Part shown: in pieces, positions 1 through 8,664 of the stretch
Position numbering within the stretch: position 1 is the first letter of the stretch
How the letters are laid out: each line of letters opens with the position of its first letter
Source: an uncultured Clostridia bacterium
GTDB lineage: Bacteria; Bacillota; Clostridia; UBA1381
DNA: 37,859 bases
Reading direction: 5' to 3'
Assembly: GCA_904395315.1 (NCBI GenBank)
Contig: CAJFNT010000098.1
Location: 1-37,859 of the forward strand
The notes under the pieces: model-generated
Database searches by the model: none
What the model saw: the letters and a program-made list of their open reading frames with translations, nothing else
What the model was told of the DNA's origin: nothing
Program-made: the position numbers and the translations under genes

Positions 1-1377
1 ATAATATGTGTGTTCATATCGATGCTTATAACAAGTCCTCATCTTACGCTTGTAGTGCTTGTGTTTGTCGCGATAATGATACTGCTGACGCGTTTCATTG
101 GCGGCAGGAGCGGAAAGTACTTCCTGCACCAGCAGCAGGCGCTCGGTGATGTAAACGGTTACATAGAGGAAATGATAAACGGTCAGAAGGTAATAAAGGT
201 ATTCTGCCATGAGGAAGAGGCGGAAGAAGACTTTAAGGTCAAGAACGACTATCTGTTCAAGCAGGCTGAGGCAGCAAATAAGTTTGCGAATATACTTATG
301 CCTATAATGAACAACCTGGGAAACATCGAGTACGTTACGATAGCGATCGTTGGCGGCGCTCTTGCGATAAGCGGTATAGGCGGACTTACTCTGGGCGCGA
401 TCGTGGCATTTATGAACCTCACAAAGAGCTTTACGATGCCTATAAGCCAGATAGCACAGCAGATGAACGCCATAGTAATGGCGCTTGCGGGTGCGAGCAG
501 AATATTTAATATTCTTGACGCGGAGCCGGAGGAAGATGACGGAGAGGTAACTCTTGTTCGCGGAAGCGTCGGCAGAGACGGATCGTTCAGAGATGACAAG
601 GACGGCGACTGGCTGTGGAACGATAACGGCAAATACATTCCTCTCCGCGGAGACGTGAAGTTCGAGCATGTTGATTTCGGTTATGTTCCGGACAAGACAG
701 TTCTGCACGACATAAATCTTTACGCAAAGCCCGGACAGAAGGTTGCGTTTGTCGGTTCTACCGGTGCCGGAAAGACGACCATAACAAACCTTATAAACAG
801 GTTCTATGATATACATAAGGGAAAGATAACGTATGACGGGATAGATATCCAGCGTATAAAGAAGCCGGATCTCAGAAGCTCGCTCGGGATCATTCTTCAG
901 GATACGCACCTGTTTACCGGTACGATACGTGAGAATATCCGTTACGGACGTCCTGATGCGACGGATGCCGAGATAAACACTGCGGCAAGGCTCACCGGCG
1001 CGGATGAGCTCATAATGAGTCTCCCGGACGGATACGATACGGTCATAGACGGAGACGGCGGAAGTCTTTCACAGGGGCAGTGCCAGCTTCTTGCGATAAC
1101 CAGAGCCGCTGTAGCGGATCCGCCTGTAATGATCATGGACGAGGCGACCAGCTCGATCGATACGAGGACCGAGGCTATCGTTCAGAGAGGTATGGACGCG
1201 CTGATGCACGGAAGGACCGTATTTGTAATAGCGCACAGGCTTTCGACTGTACGCAACTCAGATGTTATAATGGTCCTTGACCATGGAAGGATCATTGAGC
1301 GCGGAAGCCACGATGATCTTATAGCTCAGAAGGGTACATATTACAGACTTTACACCGGTGCATTTGAGCTTGAATAA
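1..1377 (+). CDS. ABC exporter half-transporter (TMD-NBD), 5'-truncated by window edge
   Basis: The reading frame is open from the first base of the window, so the true start lies upstream. What remains is the later part of a type IV exporter membrane domain (hydrophobic stretches near residues 5-30 and 95-130, with the family's VNGYIEEMINGQKVIKVF region between), a roughly 40-residue linker rich in Asp and Gly, and a complete nucleotide-binding domain. The NBD shows Walker A GSTGAGKTT (about 249-257), the Q-loop in ILQDTHLFTGTIREN, a signature LSQGQ instead of LSGGQ, Walker B VMIMDEATSSID and the H-loop VIAHRLS. This is the pattern of multidrug/lipid exporters that work as heterodimers in Clostridia; the partner would be expected just upstream. 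Substrate cannot be told. A strong terminator follows directly. Confidence 0.93.
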   Translation: MICVFISMLITSPHLTLVVLVFVAIMILLTRFIGGRSGKYFLHQQQALGDVNGYIEEMINGQKVIKVFCHEEEAEEDFKVKNDYLFKQAEAANKFANILMPIMNNLGNIEYVTIAIVGGALAISGIGGLTLGAIVAFMNLTKSFTMPISQIAQQMNAIVMALAGASRIFNILDAEPEEDDGEVTLVRGSVGRDGSFRDDKDGDWLWNDNGKYIPLRGDVKFEHVDFGYVPDKTVLHDINLYAKPGQKVAFVGSTGAGKTTITNLINRFYDIHKGKITYDGIDIQRIKKPDLRSSLGIILQDTHLFTGTIRENIRYGRPDATDAEINTAARLTGADELIMSLPDGYDTVIDGDGGSLSQGQCQLLAITRAAVADPPVMIMDEATSSIDTRTEAIVQRGMDALMHGRTVFVIAHRLSTVRNSDVIMVLDHGRIIERGSHDDLIAQKGTYYRLYTGAFELE

Positions 1378-1386
1378 TTTTTGATA

Positions 1387-1441
1387 TTCGGTATGACCAC
1401 GGCGCGCTGAGCGCGCCGCGGACGTACCGAAATTTTTTTTT
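1387..1441 (+). terminator. Rho-independent terminator of the ABC exporter gene
   Basis: Outer arms TTCGGTA / TACCGAA enclose a very GC-rich inner stem GGCGCGC-TGA-GCGCGCC (extended on both sides with one mismatch), followed by nine T residues. It begins nine bases after the stop codon. Confidence 0.93.
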
Positions 1442-1448
1442 GAAAAGC

Positions 1449-1478
1449 TTGACTTTTTCGGCTTTTTGCGCGTCTAAT
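1449..1478 (+). promoter_or_regulatory. Candidate promoter of the ECF sigma operon
   Basis: TTGACT at 1449-1454 is followed by CGTCTAAT at 1471-1478. CGTC-TAA is a -10 element commonly used by ECF sigma factors in Firmicutes, which would make the operon self-activating. A housekeeping reading (TTGACT, 18-nt spacer, TCTAAT) also fits. Assignment is by pattern only. Confidence 0.5.
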
Positions 1479-1481
1479 AAG

Positions 1482-1497
1482 TGTAAAAGCTTTTACA
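1482..1497. promoter_or_regulatory. Perfect 16-bp palindrome between promoter and RBS
   Basis: TGTAAAAG CTTTTACA reads identically on both strands and lies immediately downstream of the putative -10 element, where a repressor operator would sit. It could also be a chance feature of AT-rich DNA; no regulator is identified. Confidence 0.3.
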
Positions 1498-1516
1498 GAG
1501 CATTAGGAGGAAATAC

Positions 1517-1991
1517 ATGGACGAACAGTTTACAAGACAATATACAGCTGTCGAACGCTCCTTAATACCTTGTCGCTCTTGGATATCTGCATAATACGGA
1601 GGATGTAAAGGACGTTATGCAGGAAGCTCTTATCTCAGCGTGGCAGAGTTATGAAAGCCTTAGGAATAAGGGATATTTCAAAACGTGGATAACCCGTATC
1701 GTTATAAATAAATGCAAGGATCATCTGCGCAGAGCGAAATACACTTGTCCCTTTGATGATAATGCCGGGTTATTCTATGATATGCAAACGAGGGATGTTG
1801 AGCTTATGGACGCAATATGTCGGCTTGAGCCTAAGTTTGTACCGTACATAACGCTTCGGTTTTATAATGATATGACGTACGAGGAGGTAGCAAAGAGTCT
1901 GAGGATCACGGTGTCTACCGCAAAATATAGAACGAAAACGGCGCTCAGGATGCTGGAGAATATATTGAAAGGAGATGAGGGCTGTGACTGA
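1517..1991 (+). pseudogene. ECF-family RNA polymerase sigma factor, apparent 1-nt frameshift near its start
   Basis: The expected start is the ATG at 1517, nine bases from AGGAGG (1505-1510). Reading from it gives MDEQFTRQYTAVERSL and then runs out of frame to a stop at about 1592-1594. The rest of the protein continues in the +1 frame from 1566 (YLVALGYLHNTEDVKDVMQEA...), so one extra A in TTAATAC (1562-1568) splits the gene. The continuation carries sigma region 2 (EDVKDVMQEALISAW, FKTWITRIVINKCKDHLRR) and region 4 with its helix-turn-helix (MTYEEVAKSLRITVSTAKYRTKTALRML). Repaired length is about 157 aa, normal for ECF sigmas. The only in-frame ATG of the long part (1617) would remove much of region 2 and has no ribosome binding site at the right distance. 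Real inactivation, recoding and a sequencing error are all possible. Confidence 0.75.
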
Positions 1992-2928
1992 GCTTGAAAA
2001 AGAACTTTTTGAACATAGCAAAAGAGTTCGGGAGCATATGCAAGTACCGTCAGATCTGAAAACGGTCATAGCATGCAAAAAGAAAAAACATTTCAGACCG
2101 GTCATAGTTCTTATTGCCGCGGCTTTAGCTGTTGCAGGAACTGCCGCAGCAGCTGCTGCTTTGAAAACATGGAATATTCACCTTATAAGATTTTTTGACG
2201 CCGATCAGGAAAGTATGGACCATACTGAAAAATCATATGATGTGCCGTTGATCTCGGAAACGGTAAACGGAACCACTGTTACTGTGCTGCAGTCTGTATT
2301 TGATGAGAATACTCAGTATATTCTGTATGAGGTATCTATTCCGGATAATGTAAGTCCTGATAAAAATTATTCTTTTATGGATTTTGGGATAGACATTCCG
2401 CTTGCAGAACAAACGGACAGTATCGGTACCATCAAAAACGAGATCGTTGAGATATACGATGATTCTATCATCTTTTTGCTGCAGCAGACAATGACGGCGG
2501 AGCCTGTTGAGAATACAATGGTGGGATTGTATTTATCCGACTTTGGATATTTCGACAGCTCAGCTATGGAATTTGTTACAGTAATTGATGGAGATTGGAG
2601 TCTTAAATGGGATTCGGACCGTGAAAGTGCCGGTATAACGTATATCCCGGACGAGACGATAGAGATATGCGATGGGTGTACGCTTGAAAAGGTTATCATA
2701 TCTCCTTTTTCGGTCATGGTAAAAGCGAGCGGCGTTGATATTTTGGGAAGTATAAGCATTGAGGTGCAGTTGAAAGACGGGAGTATGCTTTTATGCGAGC
2801 CGGGCGATGATAATGCGTCATATATTCGCAGTGGTAATGTGGATTTTGTCTACTACAGGATCGATAAGCTGCTTGATATTAACGATGTTGATAAAGTTCT
2901 TGTAAACGGTATTGAGGTCAATATATGA
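1984..2928 (+). CDS. ECF anti-sigma factor-like membrane protein
   Basis: A 314-aa protein with a short cytoplasmic N-terminus (MTELEKELFEHSKRV...), one transmembrane helix at about 39-60 (Ala/Val/Leu rich) and a long extracytoplasmic domain. This single-pass layout directly after an ECF sigma gene is typical of Clostridial anti-sigma/sensor proteins; the outer domain resembles the DUF4179-type partners but was not checked by search. I chose the GTG at 1984 because AAAGGAG (about 1968-1974) lies nine bases before it, whereas the ATG at 1975 touches that site. The start overlaps the sigma stop codon by eight bases, implying translational coupling. Its presumed role is to hold the sigma factor at the membrane until an envelope signal arrives. 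Confidence 0.75.
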   Translation: MTELEKELFEHSKRVREHMQVPSDLKTVIACKKKKHFRPVIVLIAAALAVAGTAAAAAALKTWNIHLIRFFDADQESMDHTEKSYDVPLISETVNGTTVTVLQSVFDENTQYILYEVSIPDNVSPDKNYSFMDFGIDIPLAEQTDSIGTIKNEIVEIYDDSIIFLLQQTMTAEPVENTMVGLYLSDFGYFDSSAMEFVTVIDGDWSLKWDSDRESAGITYIPDETIEICDGCTLEKVIISPFSVMVKASGVDILGSISIEVQLKDGSMLLCEPGDDNASYIRSGNVDFVYYRIDKLLDINDVDKVLVNGIEVNI

Positions 2929-2942
2929 AAGGAATGAAAGCT

Positions 2943-3275
2943 ATGAAAAAGTTTAGAAAAATAATATGCGCCGCAGCAGCTGCTGCAATGATATCTGTTC
3001 CGGCGGGCGCGCTTGCTTATGAGTATCCGTCATGGAGTGCAAGGGATGAAAACGGCAATGCAATGATGAGAGTTCAGAATGCCGACGGAACGTGGACGGA
3101 GCTCCCGTCGTGGGCGGAAGCGTATGCGGCACTTGACTATGACAGCGCTCCCGAGCATGTAAAGGAGATGATCCTGACCGCCCGCGCTTGCCTTATCCTC
3201 GAAGCTGCAGGAATAGATACGTCAGGACTGTATGCGGGATACCTCGGCGCGGAATTTGATCCGGAGCTGCAGTGA
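2943..3275 (+). CDS. Small secreted protein of the ECF operon, unknown function
   Basis: A 110-aa protein with a clear Sec signal peptide: MKKFRK, an Ala-rich core, and a likely cleavage after AGALA (about residue 25). The mature part of roughly 85 residues is acidic, repeats a PSW motif (YEYPSWSARD, TELPSWAEAY) and has no membrane segment. The start at 2943 is preferred over ATGs at 2925 and 2934 because AAAGGA (2928-2933) is nine bases upstream of it. It begins just after the anti-sigma stop and so belongs to the same transcript. I do not recognise the family; an exported target or ligand of the ECF pathway is a guess from position only. Confidence 0.7.
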   Translation: MKKFRKIICAAAAAAMISVPAGALAYEYPSWSARDENGNAMMRVQNADGTWTELPSWAEAYAALDYDSAPEHVKEMILTARACLILEAAGIDTSGLYAGYLGAEFDPELQ

Positions 3276-3371
3276 TGTGTCATCATAAAAGATTTAGGGC
3301 GGTATAAAGATTGCGCTTAGTTCATAAGCGAGACTAAAACAGTTAAACAATAATATTGCAAAATAAAAAAT

Positions 3372-3410
3372 AAGGACCGGATCAGCCTAATGGGGCTTGA
3401 TCCGGTCCTT
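3372..3410. terminator. Bidirectional terminator between convergent operons
   Basis: Arms AAGGACCGGATCAGCC and GGCTTGATCCGGTCCTT form a strong stem. T-rich DNA follows on the plus strand (GTTTTATTTA), and an A-rich tract before it serves the minus strand, so it can end both the ECF operon and the ABC importer operon. Confidence 0.88.
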
Positions 3411-3423
3411 GTTTTATTTACTG

Positions 3424-4218
3424 TCAGTTCAGCAATGCGCGGTCATTAGCGAATTCTTCTCCGCTGAGATCTGCAAATTTTGTAAGAAGATCATCAACTG
3501 TAAGTTTCTTCTTCTCTTCCCCGCTTACATTGTATATAACTCGTCCTTCATGCATCATGATAAGACGGTTGCCATGTGTTATCGCATCTTTCATGTTATG
3601 AGTTATCATGAGGGTAGTTAGGTTGTCCTCGGAAATAAATTTCTCCGAAAGCTCCAATACAGTTGCAGCTGTTTTCGGATCGAGCGCCGCTGTGTGCTCG
3701 TCAAGCAGCAAGAGCTTTGGCTTTCTCATTACAGCCATGAGCAGTGTGAGCGCTTGGCGCTGACCGCCTGAAAGCAGCCCTACTTTGCTTGACAGTCTGT
3801 TTTCGAGCCCAAGTCCGAGCTGACTGAGCATTTCTTTGTATATCTTTCTTTCTTTTGATGTGATCGCCCATCTGAGACCTCGTCTCTGACCACGGCGGTA
3901 TGCTAAAGACATATTTTCCTCTATCCACATATCCGCTGCGGTCCCCATCATAGGATCCTGAAATACTCTGCCGAGATATTTGGCGCGCTTATGTTCAGGG
4001 AGCCGTGTAACGTCGATGCCGTCTATAACGATGCTGCCTGAGTCAATTGGGAAAACTCCGCAGATGCTATTTAAGAGTGTTGATTTCCCTGCGCCGTTTC
4101 CGCCTATTATAGTTACGAAATCTCCTTCGTTGAGTTCAAGATCAACTCCGTTAAGAGCTCGTTTTTCATTTATCGTTCCCTTATTGAACGTCTTATAAAC
4201 ACCGTTTATCTTAAGCAT
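3424..4218 (-). CDS. ABC importer ATP-binding protein (TrpZ-type)
   Basis: A 264-aa ATPase with Walker A GGNGAGKST, Q-loop GRVFQDPMMG, signature LLSGGQRQALTLLMA, Walker B KLLLLDEHTAALD and H-loop MITHN. The DEHTAALDPKT form is characteristic of the ATPase partnered with TrpX-like lipoproteins. It energises uptake together with the permease and binding protein encoded upstream. The ATG at 4218 is preferred over the GTG at 4221 because GGAGG lies seven bases before it; the A of this ATG is also the last base of the permease TGA stop, so the two are translationally coupled. It ends just before a shared terminator. Confidence 0.88.
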   Translation of the reverse strand: MLKINGVYKTFNKGTINEKRALNGVDLELNEGDFVTIIGGNGAGKSTLLNSICGVFPIDSGSIVIDGIDVTRLPEHKRAKYLGRVFQDPMMGTAADMWIEENMSLAYRRGQRRGLRWAITSKERKIYKEMLSQLGLGLENRLSSKVGLLSGGQRQALTLLMAVMRKPKLLLLDEHTAALDPKTAATVLELSEKFISEDNLTTLMITHNMKDAITHGNRLIMMHEGRVIYNVSGEEKKKLTVDDLLTKFADLSGEEFANDRALLN

Positions 4219-5120
4219 CACGATACCTCCTTAGGCGCGGTTGATCTGCGTTCAGCTATTTTCCTCTTCCAGTAAGGTATGCCAAGGAATATAGCAACAA
4301 CAAGAGCTGTAAGAAGCTTCAGGTCGTTCGCGTTCAGCCCCATTTGAAGCACAAGTGTGATAACTATATAATATATGATTCCGCCTATAACGGCTGAAAG
4401 AAGTTTTAAAGCAAAATTCTTAAAGAGTTTGCTGAATATAACTTCACCGATAATTACCGCTGCAAGACCTATAACTATAGCGCCTCGGCCCATGTTGATG
4501 TCGGCAAAACCCTGATATTGTGAGAGCAAAGCTCCGGAAAGCGAGACCAGGCCGTTTGAAAGCACAAGGCCTATTATTTTATTGGTATCAGTATTGATAC
4601 CGTTTGCCCTTGCCATGGATTGATTACAGCCTGTAGCGCGCAGAGAATGACCGAGCTCTGTACCGAAAAACCAATACATCACAGCTATTATGACTATCAC
4701 AAAGATAGTAGATACTATAAGTGTCTGTGGGATATCTCTGAGCGATATTATAAGGTTGTATTTATCAACAGAAAGCGGAACATTTGCCTTCTGAGACATT
4801 ATTCTGAGATTTATAGAATATAGCGCAAGCTGAGTGAGTATACCTGCGAGGATCGCCGGTATACCAAATTTGGTATGGAATACTCCTGTAACCAATCCGG
4901 CAAGACAGCCTACCGCAAACGCGATTACCATTGCGAGAGCAGTGTTCATTCCTGATGCAACACATACGACAAGTGTTGCGCCGCCTGTGGCAAAAGAACC
5001 ATCGACTGTAAGATCGGCAATGTCCATTATTTTGAATGTGATGTACACGCCCATTGCCATTATACCCCATATTATTCCTTGAGCAATGGCTCCGGGCATA
5101 GAACCTAAGAAGTCCAACAT
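4218..5120 (-). CDS. ABC importer permease (TrpY-type)
   Basis: A 300-aa, strongly hydrophobic protein with eight or more membrane segments. It starts MLDFLGSMPGAIAQGIIWG and contains MDIADLTVDGSFATGGA, a conserved hallmark of permeases working with TrpX-like binding proteins, and ATGCNQSMARANGI, a likely ATPase-contact loop. The ATG at 5120 is chosen because AAAGGAAAGGA lies about seven bases upstream; the longer frame to 5162 would need a TTG inside the intercistronic hairpin. It is the second gene of the operon. Confidence 0.87.
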   Translation of the reverse strand: MLDFLGSMPGAIAQGIIWGIMAMGVYITFKIMDIADLTVDGSFATGGATLVVCVASGMNTALAMVIAFAVGCLAGLVTGVFHTKFGIPAILAGILTQLALYSINLRIMSQKANVPLSVDKYNLIISLRDIPQTLIVSTIFVIVIIAVMYWFFGTELGHSLRATGCNQSMARANGINTDTNKIIGLVLSNGLVSLSGALLSQYQGFADINMGRGAIVIGLAAVIIGEVIFSKLFKNFALKLLSAVIGGIIYYIVITLVLQMGLNANDLKLLTALVVAIFLGIPYWKRKIAERRSTAPKEVS

Positions 5121-5151
5121 ATGTTTATCCTTTCCTTTTATCCTATTAAAT

Positions 5152-5190
5152 GAAATTTGCAATAATACTTAAAGTATTACTGCAAATTTC
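5152..5190 (-). other. Intercistronic stem-loop between binding-protein and permease genes
   Basis: The segments GAAATTTGCA and TGCAAATTTC, together with TAATACTT and AAGTATTA, form an almost perfect stem of about 18 pairs with one mismatch and a tiny loop. It lies between the binding-protein stop and the permease ribosome binding site. Such hairpins in importer operons usually protect the upstream message or thin out transcription, giving more binding protein than permease. That role is inferred. Confidence 0.7.
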
Positions 5191-5208
5191 AAATAGACTG
5201 TATTTATT

Positions 5209-6222
5209 TTATTCAGCTTCTGCTGTTATAGCAGTGTAATCTTCCGGAACCGTTATACCAAGCTCCTCGCAGCGGTCTGGAACATACTTCTTTGTAAGAC
5301 CGTCAGCATATTCTATTTCCATTGTAGCCGGATCCGCACCGTTTACAAGTATCTCGTAAGCCATTTCACCGGCTTTTTCTCCGAGGGAGTAATAGTCTAT
5401 TGAAAGAGTAGCTATACCGCAGCCCTCGCATATTCCCTCTTCACCGGCGATTATCGGAACTCCCGCGGGAAGGGCAACGTTATTTATTATTTCTGTGTTT
5501 GCTGCTGCTGTGTTGTCTGTCGGTATATAAAGTGCGTCGCTTGCATCACATGCGCTTGTTATAACGCTTACGATATCATTAGAGTCGGCAAATGAATATT
5601 GTGTGCATGTGTATCCGAGAGCTTCAAGCTCTGATTGTACTATATCGACCTGGTATTTTGAGTTGGATTCACTTGAGCAGTATACAAGACCTATATTCTG
5701 AGCATCGGGCAAAAGCTCCTGGAGCATTGCTGCCTGATCTTCGAGAGGAGCAAGGTCTGATGAGCCAGTGATATTTCTGCCGGTAGTGCCGGTCCAGTCA
5801 GATATATCAAGCGCTGTTGCATAGTCGGTTATGGAAGTAGCGACTACAGGTATCTGGTCGGTAGCAGCGGAAGCTGCCTGAAGAGCTGCTGTTGCGTTTG
5901 CAAATATGAGATCAACGTTCGATGAAACGAACTGATTTACTATAGTTGCGCATGTAGCTGAATCTCCTGCTGCATTCTGAAGATCAAAACTTACATCGTC
6001 TCCGAGTTTTTCTTTTAGCTTATCCTGAAAGCCGTTGGTTGCAGCGTCAAGAGCGTCATGTTGTACAGTCTGGCAAAGACCTATTTTATAGGTTGCATTT
6101 TCAGATGACGTGTTTGATGAAGACGAAGTACCGTCTTCGCCCGTGCTTCCGCAGCCTGACAGCAGTGATACAGCTGCAAGCGCACCTACAGATAACAGTG
6201 CAGAAATCTTTTTCAATTTCAT
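5209..6222 (-). CDS. ABC substrate-binding lipoprotein, TrpX-like family
   Basis: A 337-aa lipoprotein precursor: MKLKKISALLSVGALAA, then the lipobox LLSGC with the lipid-attached Cys at about 24, followed by a Ser/Thr/Gly-rich tether. The mature domain is of the TrpX-like (ABC_sub_bind) type: YKIGLCQTVQHDALDAATNGF, then VDLIFANATAALQAA, IPVVATSITDY, NIGLVYCSSESNS and VPIIAGEEGICEGCGIATLSIDY. Family members import tryptophan or related compounds; without a tRNA-sensing leader the ligand here is uncertain. RBS AAGAGG precedes the ATG. It is the first gene of the importer operon and probably its most abundant product. Confidence 0.87.
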   Translation of the reverse strand: MKLKKISALLSVGALAAVSLLSGCGSTGEDGTSSSSNTSSENATYKIGLCQTVQHDALDAATNGFQDKLKEKLGDDVSFDLQNAAGDSATCATIVNQFVSSNVDLIFANATAALQAASAATDQIPVVATSITDYATALDISDWTGTTGRNITGSSDLAPLEDQAAMLQELLPDAQNIGLVYCSSESNSKYQVDIVQSELEALGYTCTQYSFADSNDIVSVITSACDASDALYIPTDNTAAANTEIINNVALPAGVPIIAGEEGICEGCGIATLSIDYYSLGEKAGEMAYEILVNGADPATMEIEYADGLTKKYVPDRCEELGITVPEDYTAITAEAE

Positions 6223-6320
6223 AGCAAATTCCTCTTTTCTTTGATATTTATATTATTATGTCTGTTTCCCGCTCCACAGTTTTACCGTTTTACCGCGGGT
6301 ATTATGTAAGTATATTATAC

Positions 6321-6349
6321 AGTATACCACGTTTTAGCAAAAACGTCAA
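6321..6349 (-). promoter_or_regulatory. SigA-type promoter of the TrpX-like importer operon
   Basis: On the minus strand TTGACG (6349-6344), a 17-nt spacer and TATACT (6326-6321). The resulting leader is only about 95 nt, too short for a T-box. Confidence 0.8.
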
Positions 6350-6516
6350 GAGAAAAATTAATATTTGTTCATATTATATGCAGTTTTCATAAAAAACTGT
6401 ACATGAGGGCGTGCGTACATATTCTTGGACTGTTTTACACTAATAATTCAAGAAATAAATATGTAAATTTTGCGTATGAGATGGATGATAGCAATATGTT
6501 TTGAACATAAAATATA

Positions 6517-6548
6517 AAAAAAACACCGCAAAGCAGTGCTTTTTTTAA
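6517..6548. terminator. Hairpin flanked by A and T runs in the 6223-6856 intergenic region
   Basis: ACACCGC-AAA-GCAGTGC forms a short stem with one mismatch and one bulge, extended by A7 pairing with T7. It resembles a weak bidirectional terminator, perhaps a back-up for transcription leaving the glutamate dehydrogenase gene. The rest of this 634-base gap is AT-rich and holds no convincing gene. Confidence 0.4.
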
Positions 6549-6723
6549 CAGGTATAGGATAAAAGGGTGAAAAGTAATTCCTTCTCAAATTAGAACTGAT
6601 ATAATAATATCTTTCACTTTTACTATTATAACACATATACTTATAAAAATCAATATCTTTTTTTAAAAAAGATAAAAATATTGGACTGTTTTTGACTATA
6701 TAATGGTATTTTCAGAGAGTGAA

Positions 6724-6753
6724 AACAGACGGTATTGCTTCATACCGTCTGTT
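6724..6753 (-). terminator. Terminator-like hairpin after the glutamate dehydrogenase gene
   Basis: AACAGACGGTAT and ATACCGTCTGTT are perfect 12-bp complements with a six-base loop, about 100 bases downstream of the gdhA stop. On the minus strand the following bases (TTTCAC) are only weakly T-rich, so termination may be partial. Confidence 0.65.
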
Positions 6754-6856
6754 CATAATAAATATCATATACAACATGATGTGGAATAAATATATTTATA
6801 ACCACAATCAGTCATTGTCTGGAATGATTTATATTATATGTTGATCGAATTATCAA

Positions 6857-8215
<1,359 letters not shown>

Positions 8216-8316
8216 CTATAATAATTTAACGTGACACACACCGCGTACGTTTAATATTTACCTGCATCGCTGTATTTTTATACATTAATGATCTCAAGTA
8301 AACTAACTCTAACATA

Positions 8317-8345
8317 ATTATAGCACATTTACAAATAATATGCAA
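8317..8345 (-). promoter_or_regulatory. Promoter of gdhA
   Basis: On the minus strand TTGCAT (8345-8340), a 17-nt spacer and TATAAT (8322-8317) preceded by TG, an extended -10. About 20 bases upstream of the -35 lies the dyad TGCAT-TTTT-ATGCA (8364-8377), a possible operator. Confidence 0.78.
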
Positions 8346-8553
8346 GAGAAACTTTGACTGCCTTGCATTTTTATGCATTTATGTTCTAAAAGATGAATTT
8401 GTATTCAGTAATTATATAAAAAATCACTGATATGTCGATATATCAAAAAAAATTTGTTACAATTAAATAATAAAAAGTTAATCAATTATAAATATTTTTT
8501 GTTTTTTGCACGTCATTTTTGTTCAAAATACTGTGGACTTGTAATATAATTGC

Positions 8554-8582
8554 TTGACAAAAGGAAAAATAAAATTTAGAAT
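8554..8582 (+). promoter_or_regulatory. Promoter of hppA
   Basis: TTGACA (8554-8559), 17-nt spacer, TAGAAT (8577-8582), a near-consensus SigA promoter about 80 bases before the hppA start. A second TATAAT at 8545-8550 lacks a good -35. The rest of the 8204-8664 gap is AT-rich and shows nothing further. Confidence 0.82.
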
Positions 8583-8664
8583 TAAGTTAGAACGGGTGAT
8601 CTCGTGATGGAACGGAAAATGGCATACAGTCTGACGTCAAAGTATTTTTACGGGAGGGAATATT

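Noticed and set aside
6223-6320. T-box or other tRNA-sensing leader before the TrpX-like gene
   Set aside because: The leader is about 95 nt, with only a weak CCCGC/GCGGG pairing and no T-box sequence or antiterminator.
6448-6636. Minus-strand 62-codon frame in the intergenic region
   Set aside because: AT-rich, no RBS, and it spans the A/T-run hairpin; no protein-like pattern.
6681-6704. Plus-strand TTGGAC ... TATAAT promoter-like pair
   Set aside because: Spacer is only 12 bases and no plus-strand gene follows.
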